From contig NC_040018.1 of the NCBI RefSeq assembly GCF_000972845.2, forward strand, positions 13,551,157-13,615,156: a stretch of 64,000 nucleotides of DNA. Reading direction: 5' to 3'. Under the pieces are notes generated by a model, which was not told where the DNA came from, did no database searches, and saw nothing but the letters and a program-made list of their open reading frames with translations. The position numbers and the translations under genes were made by a program. Within the stretch, counting starts at the first letter, position 1. Each line of letters begins with the position of its first letter. The DNA comes from Larimichthys crocea. Its lineage: Eukaryota > Chordata > Actinopteri > Sciaenidae. Positions 24,605-37,400 of the stretch are shown here, piece after piece.

Positions 24605-24668
24605 CCTCTGTAAGTCGCTTTGGATAAAAGCGTCTGCTAAATGCAATGTAATGTAATGTAATGTAATG
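24605..24668 (+). repeat. Teleost SINE/LINE 3' tail
   Basis: It contains the very common fish repeat phrase GTAAGTCGCTTTGGATAAAA followed by GCGTCTGCTAAATG. It ends in a pentamer tail of (TGTAA) units, four to five copies. The phrase is the conserved 3' region shared by many teleost tRNA-derived SINEs, and the short tandem tail is typical of LINE-mobilised elements. Only the 3' end is present: no A or B box is visible upstream, so the copy is 5'-truncated. Confidence 0.8.
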
Positions 24669-24999
24669 AAAAATAACAAGTTACTTCACACAAACAATGT
24701 TTCAAGTATGTACACCATTTGTCCTGAGGAATACTGCTTTTGAATGAAATCTCAACTGATTATAACAAATAAACACATGGCTGATCTGAAACAATAGATA
24801 AGGCATTGTGGTTCGGAAAAGAAGCAAACATTCTATTAACTTACTCTCTGCTACTATGTGCACTTACATACAGGGAAATCTCATTAACCAAGACAGTAGC
24901 AATTGTATTGAATCTCAGCTGAATTCTACCAAGAACTTATGAAGCATCACAATAATATTTACAACACATGTGAAAATAAATTGAAGTACTCTAATCATT

Positions 25000-25130
25000 A
25001 GGGATGCAGCGATTGGGAAATTCTGGGACGATAATGAAGCCAATTTCAGAGGAGGTGATATTTCCAAGATATAACACAGATAAACATCAGCCATTAACAC
25101 CAGTGAATGTTGTGTTGTTAGCCAAAAAAT
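25000..25130. mobile_element. hAT-type left end remnant
   Basis: The segment starts AGGGATGCAGCGATTGGG, a slightly mutated form of the fish hAT end AGGGATGCACCGAT. It continues with family-like internal text (TTCTGGGACGATAATG, ATAACACAGATAAACATCAG). No matching right end occurs in the following kilobases, so the element is truncated; the 3' limit is approximate. Confidence 0.5.
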
Positions 25131-25839
25131 GATGCAGTCTATGTGAGTTGGAAAATCAAAAATGTTAGCCAAAACCAGCTAAAAACTGCATAGTGCTGAA
25201 TAGGTGGGAGTTATGGCTCAAGGCTTAAGTCAAGCAGGCGGTCAACCTGCCTACAAATTCACCAAACCTTGCACATATCATCATCACCTCAATTAGTTCT
25301 TCTTCCAACCAGATAATGTAGGCTAAATGCCAGAGGTCACTCTTCTCATTCAGCAAGAAATCAAAATGATAATGACTCCTTATTAGAAATTCTATCTGGA
25401 AGTGCACACAGGAAACATCAAAAGGTGCTGACAGGGTGACTGGGGGCAATGATGAGGCTCAGTGATAATCCACATCAAAGCAGAGGCCGAGGGTGAGGGG
25501 ACCTCCATCAGGGAGCTAGGACTGTAACACATGTGAAGCAAAAATAAATACAGGGAGCAAAAAATTCTCAATCTACAATTGGGATAATTCACTGCTCTGA
25601 AATTGAAATGTATTATTGGTAACCATTCCCAAAGGGAAGAGGCACTTTTTTGGGGGCCTGACGAGCCCAGTTGAAGGCAAGCCAGTACAGATGGGATGAT
25701 GTAGTTTGGTAAATTATAAATGATAGCCCCACGGTAAAATGGCAAAAAGGAAATAATAAAATAAAACATCTAGTGGCGCCATGATGAACGTACACTGGAA
25801 ATGTGCACTTCAGTAAACAATCACCCAATGTCAATTATA

Positions 25840-26070
25840 TGAAATTCGGCTGGCTATGGAGCATTTCTATTCTAGCACTGGCACAGTCAACCTTTTAATG
25901 GCAGGCTGTTAGGTAATAGCTATCTGTCTGTTGGCCCCCAGTTTGAGTTCCCAACAAATCCATTTCACACAGACCAATTACAGAGTGGCGCTGGTTCACA
26001 GCTACCTGACAGCGGCCTGTTTTACAGGGAGACATCACTGTGTCCAGAGAATGAAGGAGTTCACAGTGTC
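25840..26070. promoter_or_regulatory. Candidate conserved non-coding element
   Basis: A repeat-free block of balanced composition with words such as CTTTTAATGGCAGG, TTAGGTAATAGC and ACCAATTACAGAGTGGCGC, set in A+T-rich flanks. It sits in the first half of a 150-codon ATG-less open frame, so coding is a weak alternative. Confidence 0.3.
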
Positions 26071-28879
26071 TGTACCCAGAAGGTAAAGGTTAGTGACCCA
26101 GACCTGACCTCCTTCCCTCTTCTCTCTCCAGGCTGTTTCTTTATCCAGATTGGCCATCCTGACAACCATAGTTCAGGAACGGGACAGTCCAGCATATGGC
26201 CCATTTACAGTACAACTCACACAGCTATAAACACAGAAAATAGTTTGACCACCTTTACCGTTGACCCATCACCTCAACCAGCTACCAACATGGAGTGGCA
26301 CCACAAAACTGCAGCAACTGTGCAGTAAAACATCTTCGTAGCACCACCTCTCTCACAGAAGGTTATAGACCATATTCTAATGACAGAGAAGACTCATTGT
26401 AGCTCTGATCATGGTGGAATGTGCATGAGAAATCTGGGTGATTTCAAACAGCTGAAAAGGCACTACCAATAAATGTATATGCCTACATGTAGGAAGATTT
26501 TAAACATTACAATTAATGAACCTGCTTTCTTTTTATGGTGATGATTAAGGGTATGAGTAATAATTTCCAAGATAGTTCATACTAGCCAGATATTTAATGT
26601 AATCCCACTGGCATTGCTCACACAATGTACACCAAAATTAGGCAGCAGGACTGCTGACTTCTGATTTTCTTACATCCACAGGGGCACAAAATTTGCTTCA
26701 GACTGCACTTGGCCACCACATGGCTCCTACTCTATCTTTTCATTACACAAAACCATCCATTTTCCAATTATGTAGTGACATAATTATATTACATTTTAAC
26801 AACTGAGATTTCATACACACATTTCTGACAGCATTATACTGTAAACTCAGCACAACTCCGAAATTGCTCTGATAGGTAATAAAGAAATGCATACTTTATT
26901 AAAGTTCCATGTAATTAGGTTTTCTATAAACCTTTGATTAAAATAGAAGAGAAAGGACGAAGCACTATCCTTCTTAGAGACAATGATTTTTTAAATATCA
27001 GAGGTTTGATTAGCCAGTCAACACGGAGGATGCGATGATGCAGACACTTCACCTCTGTCAACAATGGATTGTGTTTTTTATTTGTACAGTATATTGTGGA
27101 TGGTGTTCACATTCCTTAAGCATGGGGAACTTGTGAATGACTGTTTTATTAATGCAATACAAAACAAAACGTCCTATGTTGTTTTTTTTACAAGAAGAAC
27201 ATATGTCCAAATAAAGTATACAAGTCAAACAAAGTAAAAATCTATCAAGTAAAAAATCACTGAAAGCTATTCTTTATGTTTTCTAGGTCACAGTACAACA
27301 CCTCACCAAATACTGTTCAATGACACATCAAGGTATGTGCTATTTTGGTTGACTCATTGTTGACTCATGTCTACCTGAATTTGTCTCATTACAGTTTGTA
27401 CATAAAATAAATGATTTGGCCTGGCAGAGTTTTGTCCCGCAAGAGGAGTTTTGTAAAAGTTAACTTAATATTGAGAAATATCTGAAACTAAATAATGATA
27501 ATGAAACCAGAACAATGAGAGCTTCCTCCTCTTTCCCCTGCCCTGTGTACCTGCACATAGAGCACAAGAGTGCATGAAAAGGCCTCCATCTTGCACACTC
27601 ACATTTTTCATGCCATATTCTCCCCTCTCGTCCTTACTAACCCAGCCCTCCACCTACAAACCCTATTCTTCAACACAACTGGGGAATTTCAATCCTACTT
27701 CATATCCTAGAACAAATTCCTTCCCTGATTACTGATGCATTTCAAAGCAGGCATCATTATATTTTCAGACCACTTTCTTTTAAAAATGTACTGAAAACCT
27801 TTATGCTGGTTCCCAAGGGCCCCCTTCTCCTCTTCTGTTATGCTCTTATTAGTCTGTTTCTCCTGCTGCCTGCTGGGGGATCCACATTGCTATTCATTTT
27901 CTGTCTCTCTGACCTCTGTGTGGATGGAATTCATCTGGCCTATCGCTTGTTCTTTACATTACTTTGGAGACAGACAGCTACTGTCTGGTGCAGCTATTAA
28001 AACATAAACACCATTAAATAAAAATGTGCAGCAGTGGAAGCATGTGCAAAGAGCCAAAGAAAGTCGGGGGGTGGGAGACTATTTTTACTATGCTGATTGT
28101 CCTCTGTAACTGAATTGTGTTGTAGTCTGTAATACGAATACATTTTATAAATTAAGAAACACAGCTGTCAGGACCTCCACCAATACTAATATTGAACACA
28201 ATTAATTAGAATAGCTATAATAACATAAAAAAAAAATTCCAGTTAAAAACTAAAAAGAATCTTGTTGAACTACAAGAAAGAAGCATGGTGCCATAGGAGT
28301 GAGGTGAACCTATGTTAAATTATAATGCAGCCAACATTACACATACAGCAACAGCTAAAAACATTTCCTCCAACTTACCACACTGACAAAAACAACAACA
28401 CATGCACAATTTTGATTTCATGCTGAACTTCAGAAAATGTAAAATCAGAAAATTCAAGGGTGGCACAGTTGACCAGCTATTGTGGTTCATTTTGAGAGAC
28501 ATTGTGTTGTTGTTTTCATTTTAACAAAACCACTCAGCTGTGAGACTCAACTACAGTAATGAGTAAGCTGCAAAACCATTAGCTAAAAGACCGTAAAGCT
28601 GCACAGAGCTACAGAGTTGGATTTTAATATTTAGTAGGTCAGGTAGCATTAGCAACGCTTACAAATTACGAGGAGTAATTTGATAGAAAGTTAATGTAAA
28701 AAACATTACTTGAAACATTAATATAAATTCACCTGAATGTCAATCGACCCTGTTTAAAAGTTGGCATATTCTTTACAGAATAATGTAAGTGAGTGGGTGT
28801 CTAATTGAAGGATTTACTGACAAAATAAATGGGTTGAGAAAGAGAGGGAGCTAGACAGAGGAGGAAGGGAGGGGCTTTT

Positions 28880-29130
28880 ATTGCAGGAGTCCTTAATGCA
28901 TACCCTGAGTGGCTGGTCCGTCTAGGAAGCCCTGCAAAGAACTGTTGGAGTTGATGAGGTAGTCCAGCTGAATGATATACATCGCCGGCCACAGGCGAGA
29001 GCTGTCCATTAGTTACAGGGGTTCCTGTAATGCCCAGCTCCAGTACATTATTTCCAAATGCATCAGTCAGCGTCGTGCAGCACAGATAAATTCTAATGCT
29101 TAAGATCTGTAATGCATACTCTCACCGCTG
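28880..29130. promoter_or_regulatory. Candidate conserved non-coding element
   Basis: The block lacks repeats and carries several AATGCAT/ATGCAT-type and CCAGCTCC words (TCCTTAATGCATACCC, CCAAATGCATCAGTC, GTAATGCATACTCTC). The near-repeated TAATGCATAC, at about 28892 and 29112, is POU/homeodomain-like. No convincing coding frame is present. Confidence 0.35.
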
Positions 29131-29867
29131 CTATATTACGCTGCAGGTTAGGAGGGCAGGAAGAGAGAGGGGGGAAAAATGTAATTTATTTTTCACTGCA
29201 GCCAGTATTCTTCCCATTAGCTTCAAACGTGAGATAAGTTATGGACTTTAACGAGTGCCTTTAGCCACCAGAGCACGCTGCACACAAGACTGCAGGCAGA
29301 AGACGTGGGCTAAGGCCCCAAGGAGGGGGGGACTGGCAATGACCCAATGACCTGACACATGTACCTTGATGTTCTCAGTGAGATCAGAATGCAGGATATT
29401 TTATGCAAAATATTCCTATAAAGCATCCAATATTAAATACCAAGAAATTCTCATGATGCCATATTTGTGTACCACATTATCAGAAAAAAAAACTTCAACT
29501 GGCTTAGTTGTCATGCACATTTAAAACAACCTGCTGTCCAATGCAAACAATTTAAAACTGTGCTGATATGCAATTGAAGCACAAAAAGAGGCCACACAGC
29601 AAATGTTACACTGCAAAGAGATGTACCCAAAGCGGGTGGCTGCCTGGGGGAAATGACCCTTCACCTCTTCCATTCAGATTACTTTTTTGAAGCATGTAGA
29701 GGAAGCTTTGGCTCATCCCTACCACACTCAGATTTTTACCTTTGCCAATCAAATGTCACGGTTGGAAAAAGCTGAGCTGTCCTGACCTTTTAAAGAGCTC
29801 ACTTCCTGTGTTTCTGAGAGCTGAGATATGCCAGAGCAGGAGTTAGAAAAGCAACCCCCTCTCTCTC

Positions 29868-29897
29868 CACACACACACACACACATATATATATATA
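29868..29897. repeat. (CA)n(TA)n compound microsatellite
   Basis: About eight CA units pass directly into about six TA units. Confidence 0.9.
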
Positions 29898-30539
29898 GGT
29901 ATTACTATAGCCAGAACTGCCTGATTGTGTTATAAAAGGTCATACATATCTTAATTTTCCGGATTGTGTGCTGCTGTTTATTAAATCACCAACTCAACCT
30001 GTAAAGCTGCTTTCTCAAAACCTCTTGGCAAAGCCATACAGTTCTTTCACATGTCATAGGTCCTTGTCTGTAACAAGGTGTGCTTGTTATTGACCATGTA
30101 AAATACAAGGACAAAATATAATATTAGTGCTGATGAAAATGGCTTGACTAATTACCCAGGCTTTTTTTGCAAGAACTGTCAAGGTGATTCAGGTGATTAT
30201 TATTATACAATTAATCAATAAATTCAAGGACTGTATTTCATATACTTGTTTTTTCTCATACAGTTAACTGTCTTTTGTTATCATTTGAATAAAAAAGGCC
30301 TATTTGTAAAAAGAACAAATGTGATAAGCAGTTCACTGTTCAGCTCTACAGTGATCATGATCTACAATTCATGTTAGCATTGAAAACATAATCCTTGACA
30401 ACTGACAGATTTAAAGCAATCTCTTATTTAGCCTGTAACATTTGCCCTGAGAAATCCACAAGTATTACAGGGATATAGCAGAACAAAGTACTCTTCTGAT
30501 GTGTTTACATGGACACATTGCTTCGGTGTCCAGGTTTTT

Positions 30540-30735
30540 TCCCTCTTCTTTTGGCAGCCTTGAGCTGTAGCTGCTTATCCCCTGGAATACATCTTAGTGT
30601 CAGTTATCGACAAGTGACTAATTAGCTGTGGGCCTGTAAGATTTTCCTTCAGCTGCAGTGGGAAAAGTATTAAACATGCGTGATCAATTCTCTGTCTAAT
30701 GCCCAGCTATCATGTGTAGCTATCTGTTCAAACGA
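30540..30735. promoter_or_regulatory. Candidate conserved non-coding element
   Basis: A repeat-free block that includes GTGACTAATTAGCTGTGG, which holds a palindromic CTAATTAG homeodomain core. It also has CTTCAGCTGCAGTGG, an E-box-like CAGCTG, and AATGCCCAGCTATCATG. A strong pyrimidine tract ending TTTTGGCAG lies at its start, but no open exon follows it. Confidence 0.35.
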
Positions 30736-32327
30736 TTGGACTAGTCACTCAATCATACACTTCATATATTTATCAAAATAACTAATAGCATTTTACACAT
30801 TTTTAGTCTACATCAGTAAGTCAATATGAACTCATCATGAGATATTTAGAAAAATTAAGATTAACTGTCACATTATTTACGTAATAGCTACTAAAGTTAT
30901 TCCTTTATACTTTCTCCACACCCATTTGTGTGCTCACGTTACTAAATATCTCACCATTTTGGTGAACAATTGTCCATTTTAAGTAGATAGCCAAAAGTAA
31001 TCATAATTTATCCACCTATGACTCAAATAAATTTACAGGGAGCAATTATAAATACAACAGCATTAAATAGATTTCAGTGTTGTGTAATTCCAAGATAAAC
31101 TGAATATAAACATGGAAACAAAAATCAATCAGTTCTAGTTGTACCAGTATCTTACAAATAACGCTTCTCAAATAAAATAATAACCAAAGAGCATAGGATA
31201 ATAAAGTTTTGCACTATGTTGTCATAACTACAAAATGAATGTGTGGTAATTCCAAATATAATACAAATGTTTATTACTCAAATGAAGCTTTATATAGCAG
31301 CAGATTTTCACAACATGTTTAAATAGAATTTACAGTCAGTCTGAGTTTTTTTTAGAACCACTAACTGGTGTAAGCATAAGAGGTGGACGTTGGCAGAGCG
31401 TATGAAAAAAACGAGACTTTTTATTTATCACTGTTCCACCTCAACCCAACTAGCCGCAGGCTAAATAAGAAAAGACAGAAATTCTATGCACAAGTGCCAT
31501 GTTGTCTCATCTTTCATCACATCATGTGCCAGCTCTGTTTATCCCGGCAAAACTGCTGGGCCTTTAACACAAATGAATTATGAAGTGACTACAAGACTCT
31601 TAATTACCCCATCCACCCAGTTTGAATAATGCAGGATTCAGCTTACAACCATGTTAGTGCACATTGCATGCAATACTTAACATAACTGCTTAACACAGCC
31701 CTGGGCTCCCATGGACTGGTGTGTATTTCAGGATTCAACTCATTAGTGATGTGTCTGCATGTGTGAATACACAGATGTGTATGCTTCCATTGACTATGGC
31801 ATGTGGTGCATGCTAAATGCAGCCATTCAGCAAAGAGACATGTGGCAGTGGACATGTTTACCCTCTGGCACTTGTCTCTGGTTCATCAGGCGCGAGAGGG
31901 CAGGGGGCTTTAGAAGCATCTGCTGGTAAGAGTGGAGTGTAGTGCAGTGAGGCAAAAGATATACAGAAATACACAGATGCATGCACACACACACACATAC
32001 AAACACCTGCACAGCAATGACTGCCAGCATGCATGTAAAGATATAATTATGCTGCCAGGACAGTGAATCTATCTGCCGTACAATGATAGACATGAGCCAA
32101 TGATAGACACTCGGAGCTTGGCCTTCATGTTGACATAGCAAGTCTTTCTGAGCTGCTGGTTCGAGCATTGGCAGATGAAGATCTATCTGGTGTACAGTTT
32201 ATTAAACACTGAAATAAAAATGCTAAGAAGCAGTTGTAAGTAGTAGTGAGAAGCAAAGTTGAAACCGGCTTAATTCAGCTGTCAAATACTTATTTGTCTG
32301 TCATTTTGGTTGCATCATCATGCATTT

Positions 32328-32526
32328 TAGGGATGCAGCGATTTAACCCTAACCAAAACATCATGTGGACTCCTCAAGGACATAACACCTGCATTACAGA
32401 TGCATTACTTAAATTCCTTCTTTCATTTTAGCAAAAGTGCAAAAAAACAAAAATGCGTATATGATTTTCAGTATTGGTATGAAGTGAATGAATCGTACCA
32501 TTAAAATCTATCTTGTTGCATCCCTA
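32328..32526. mobile_element. Non-autonomous hAT-type element (about 200 bp)
   Basis: The left end reads TAGGGATGCAGC (32328-32339). The right end reads GTTGCATCCCTA (32515-32526), which is its reverse complement with one mismatch. Internal text near the right end (ATGAATCGTACC) is like the sub-terminal GAATCGTACC repeats of a fish hAT family. It has no transposase. The 8-bp flanks do not match, so the target duplication has decayed or the copy is rearranged. Confidence 0.65.
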
Positions 32527-33875
32527 GTCCTGCGACAGGCACAACTGGGCAACACAGTAGATGTGGACTGTGATGAAATCATCCTCCCCTCTGCTGCTTC
32601 TCCAGTGACCAGATCCACTGTCGAGATGTTTATCTCGCATACCACCCATATCTTGGTATCTCTACTAGCACCCCACTGACATGAAGAGTCGACAAGGTGA
32701 CAGAAAATGTAATGTGTTTCAGACAAAGAAAGTCTTAAGCTATTTCACTTTGCTCTCTCTTGTACACTGTCTCTGTGTTGTCAGACCAGTCGATGAAGGT
32801 CCTTAGTTCTGCTGATGTTAAGCAGCAACTTCTTAACACCACTCTCCATTACTAGGAAAGTGCTGTTGGGTGGTTTGAGAAGTTTTGTGCATGTCCTTAA
32901 TGCTACCACAGACAAACTCTGGAAGGGGTCACAAAAGAACAAGTGAACAGATAAGGTGACCCTGTCTGCCTCCAGAGACCATGCAGCATGCCCAGTGTAC
33001 TGTTCTGGAGACAAACTGTGGCCTTTGCAAGAGTTTAGTCTAATCTAGGAAAGTAAAATTCCTCCTACCCAATAAAAAGTGACTACAAAAGCACTGCAGA
33101 TACAATAAAAAACATGTAATGACAGAAAAATAGCAAACCTGTACTATTTTTAGTTTCTCTTTTCAATGCTTCACCAATCCAACCTTCAGAACCTATTAAC
33201 TCACTATGTACATAAGTTATTATTATGACTATAATATGTAGGATCCTGGGGTCTGAGTTAGCAGTCAAAATTATTACTGTGCGATGCCCCTGTGCTACAC
33301 TCATATAAGGCTTATTATGTTTCAAGAAAATAGAATCAGGCTATAAATTAAACGATATCTTTTAGGTTGCATGGTTAAAGTTTTTATTACGAAACATTCT
33401 AAAATGAATTCAAAACAATATTCCTGCATTTTTGCCTTAATATATCTTTAGCAGAGCTGACAGTGAAGAGGATTATGGAGTGCAATTAAAGGACGGCCAG
33501 TCAGTTTACAGATCCAGGCAGAAATGAAATATAATAGCTATATTTTCATGTGTACATTTCACCTGAAAGTAGTAATCATTATGCTTTCGTTACTTTTGTT
33601 TTATATCTATAGATGCAGTGCAGGTCATATTCATTGTGTGTTTCGCGGCTACCATAGTTTCTCCTTCATGCTATGAAGGAGAGAGTGAGAGGCCAGAGAT
33701 GACAGGGTTGCAATCTGCTAAATGCCACTAAATCCTACACACTGATCCTTGAGTGTATTCTTTCATTCCACCAGCCTATTTTCTCAAAAAGGAAAGTGTT
33801 AACAGGATGCCAGATCCATTCTGGTCTCATGTTTTTCATTTTGACTGAAGGCTTGGGGCACAAATACATGCCTGT

Positions 33876-33960
33876 TCTAGGGTTACACAATTGTGAGTAA
33901 AATTATCATCACAATTATTCTGCTCAAAATTGTAATAAAAAGTAAGTAAATAAATATTTT
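33876..33960. mobile_element. Possible hAT-type left end
   Basis: CTAGGGTTACACAATTGTGA followed by AAATTATCATCACAATTATT resembles the fish hAT start AGGGCTGCACAATTA with its ATNATCNCAATTA sub-terminal words. No opposite end was found. The 133-codon frame downstream (34082-34483) ends in microsatellite-coded residues and shows no transposase motif. Confidence 0.35.
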
Positions 33961-34451
33961 TTTTAATATCAGCATTATTCAACACCTTCAACATACAACA
34001 CTTTCACACAATCAACATTTATTTATAATGCCAAATGGATTAATGAAAATATTGCAGCGTTGACTTTAGACCAGATTTTTCTTGGTCAAAAGGAGCAATT
34101 ACTTTCTGCTGCCTCAGAATGCCGACAATGCAACTGACGACGCCTCAATTTTAAATCAACACACCCATTGCCGCACTGATGGGTACAAGTACATTCGCTA
34201 CTGGCACAACATGGGCACTGGGCGTGAAAATGACAACTGCGTTGCTTGGAAACCAGCAATGACACGTGCTTTGCTGTATGCAGAGTGGCCCTACATCTTT
34301 CAAGTCGAAATAAGACAAAGATCAAAGATCAAGATCAAATCATATCAACAATACAATCAGATAATCAAAGTGATAATCATAAAGCACCGCTTCAAAAATC
34401 CAGTTACAGAAAGGCAGGCTGCTATGACAATTCAGACGAATGAGTGTGTGT

Positions 34452-34454
<3 letters not shown>

Positions 34455-34482
<28 letters not shown>
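34455..34482. repeat. (GT)n microsatellite
   Basis: About 14 GT units. Confidence 0.95.
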
Positions 34483-37400
34483 ACAGAGAAAAAGAGAGCA
34501 TCAGCACACTACGATAAGGTTAAAAGAAACATGATGAGTGCCTTAAAGAAGGAATAATTTATGCAAAATGCAGGCTTTATTAAACTGGGAAAGGCGAGAT
34601 TTGTCAAAGACACCGTAAAACATTCATATACACAACTATCAAATCCACAACTGGTGGGTACTCACACCCTTGACAAACAAAATTCAGCCCAACATAACAC
34701 AATTATATTAAAAACACTGATACCACTTCACCTCAGATCCTAAAATCTTCCTACAACCAAAATGGAAGTTTACTCACCGTAGAAAAAGAGCAATTATATG
34801 TTACATAGAGAGAGCACAGGCTTTTTTAACACTGTGTGCTTTTAAATAGACTGGCTCCATTACTCATGGATAGACTGCATGGATAGACCCATTTGTGTCT
34901 CTGTGATTTCAGATGCTGTTATCCAGAATGCTAAAACCTTCATGCTACTGGAACAAGATTGCCACTTTTATGGGAACACCTTGTGCTGAAATAAATCCTT
35001 ACCAACTAATGTGTGCTGAGGGGTCATAGGGTGCAATGAATGTGAAGGAAGCTTTCAGTGAGGGTAGCAATCTAGCCTCGCTTCTCATTTATTCAGCACA
35101 CAATTACTTCCAACATCATGTACCACCATACATACAATATTATATGAACGCTCCAATATTCACCTAGCTCATAAAAGTTCAGGCATACTGTGATGCCTAA
35201 TCAACAACAACAACACCACAACAGTGGTGTCTTAAACTCATCAAATATCATGATGCTAGATTCACAAGTAAATCTCTAAATGCTTCGCTCAATAGAGAAT
35301 GAGGGTATCTTCTAGCTTCCATTGCCAAAATTGGGTGAATATGACATGATGTGCCCAAGTCAAACAATGGGCTTCCCTGGAGAACAAGTTGCAGCTAAAA
35401 AACAAAACAAAATGTTTATGATCATCTAAAGTATGGCAGTATTTTAGACAAAGACAAAACAATGAGGTGTTCTTCAAGCTTTGCTAATTAAAATGGCCTC
35501 AGTCCAACTGAAAAAAAGTGAAAGCACCCCAGAGTGCTTGTCAAGACCCTATAGCACCACAGCATGATATATTAGGATTATCAGCATGTGTGTTTTATGT
35601 TAGTGGCAGTCACTTAAAATAGTTTTACTAAGCATTTCTTTGTCACCACCATGTTAAAAGTAATTTCTGCACCGCTGCTGTAGTAACATAATGTTAGACT
35701 ATGCGTCATCAGAACTGTTTCATTTTCTGTTTACTTTAACAGCCATGTATGAGTGAGAAAATTAATGTTACGGTCTGTCCTGTAAATTGTTATTGTACTG
35801 GGTGCTCCATAGAGGGCCCAGTGGCTAGCTCTTGGTTGCCTGGTGGCCCCTGTTGTCAGTTGCTGCGCTCAAAAGGGTGCCGAGCAACGGGTCTGTTGCT
35901 GTTTCATAGGGCATGCATGCCATCACCTCATTTAGTGACCAGTGCAAAGATCTCTCAGGGTGCAGAGGCAAAGCCTCAATGGGGTGAACCAATAGTGAAG
36001 CCAGTTAGAGGTTTAAGTCCAGACTCATAAAACTGGACTATTTTTTATGTGCTTGTCTACAGAGTCAGCCAACCCACTTTAAGCCATGCAACATGTATCT
36101 TGTTTTTACGTAAATTACCTAGATGACCCATTATAACCACGTGGAACCCATAAATAGAAACTAATGACAACATTTGACACAACATGTGGTTTATAAGCAC
36201 AATGATTATAAGCACAATTATAAGCACAATGTATAATCTGGCAGAAATTATACAATAAATGGGCTTCAAAATGGATGAAGTGTTTGTTTTATCTATGATT
36301 TATCTTGTTAATTACTATTTCATCATTCTGAAAGAATCATTGAGGTCAAACACTGCAGGGTTTCACTGACCTGCTGTAATAATCATGCATCCAAGTCAGT
36401 TTTAGTCTCACTTGTAAATGAGTTTTATTTAATTGATAAAACTTTATTTTCTCTCCCTTTTCAATTTATCAACTGGGCAAATATGAAAACCACTTCAACC
36501 AAGTTCTCACTATGAAAAGTACAGTACAAGTGCTGCAGATTTTAACTTCTCAAGTTTCTAACATTTTTCTTTTTCTTTTTTTTTTAAAAATCCCATCATT
36601 CTTGACATAAGAGTGCACTTTACTTTACGTATGTTTTAGATGGAACAAAAGGTAGTTCTTTCCTACAAGGCTCCGGACCTTTATTTTCTAGTATAACAAG
36701 TAACTGAAAGAGGTGTATTGTAAATTTTGACCCCCCAAAAAAAACTGTATGAACCATGTTTAGTAAGTTTTGATTTTATTCAACCAAGGACACAATCTTT
36801 TAAAAGGGCACCACTTCCATACAATGCAAAATACAAAAAAAAAACACTTTGAAAAAGAAGTTCCCATTGTAAAATCAGAATGCAAATACAAAGGACTCTA
36901 AGATAAAAAAATAAATTAATTCAAATGACAGAAAAAGACAGTGGGGCTTTTCATCTTCCAGAAAGCTGTACAGGCAATATGATGCTCTTTGGCTCACCCA
37001 ACCAGACCACAAATATTTCTGTAGGTTGGCTTGGATAGAGAACTGGGGATCTTAGAAATGTACACCTTCAACAATATATGCACTCTGAACCTGAAGTAAG
37101 CCATAAATATGTATAAGACAGTACAGGTGGGTTGTACTTGTTGCTACAGACATTAAATGAATTAATGGCCATTTAAAGCAGCAGTGGAACAGTCGCATCT
37201 TCATAGTAAGTTACCTTAAGGTACCTTGTGAACTTGGGAAAACAATATATATAAAAAAACAGTTCTTATGTGATGTGCACAGAGGTCACAGAGGACATGA
37301 AAAGTATAGTTTTTATCTACCAAAGATTTTCTCAAGTGTATTTCTACAACCTATATGAAAAAAATGTGTTCAACAGACACAAAACAGTGTTAGTCTGAAC

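Larger units (their letters stand above)
25140..32320. other. Non-coding stretch with a few candidate islands
   Basis: About 7 kb without a recognised gene. Candidate conserved islands at 25.84-26.07, 28.88-29.13 and 30.54-30.73 kb and a (CA)n(TA)n tract at 29.87 kb are listed separately. A long ATG-less open frame at 25876-26328 is discussed in the findings. Otherwise nothing is recognised. Confidence 0.6.

Noticed and set aside
34082..34483. A 133-codon plus-strand frame.
   Set aside because: The C-terminus is encoded by the (GT)n tract (Cys-Val repeats), and the rest shows no domain. It follows a possible hAT end but has no transposase motif.
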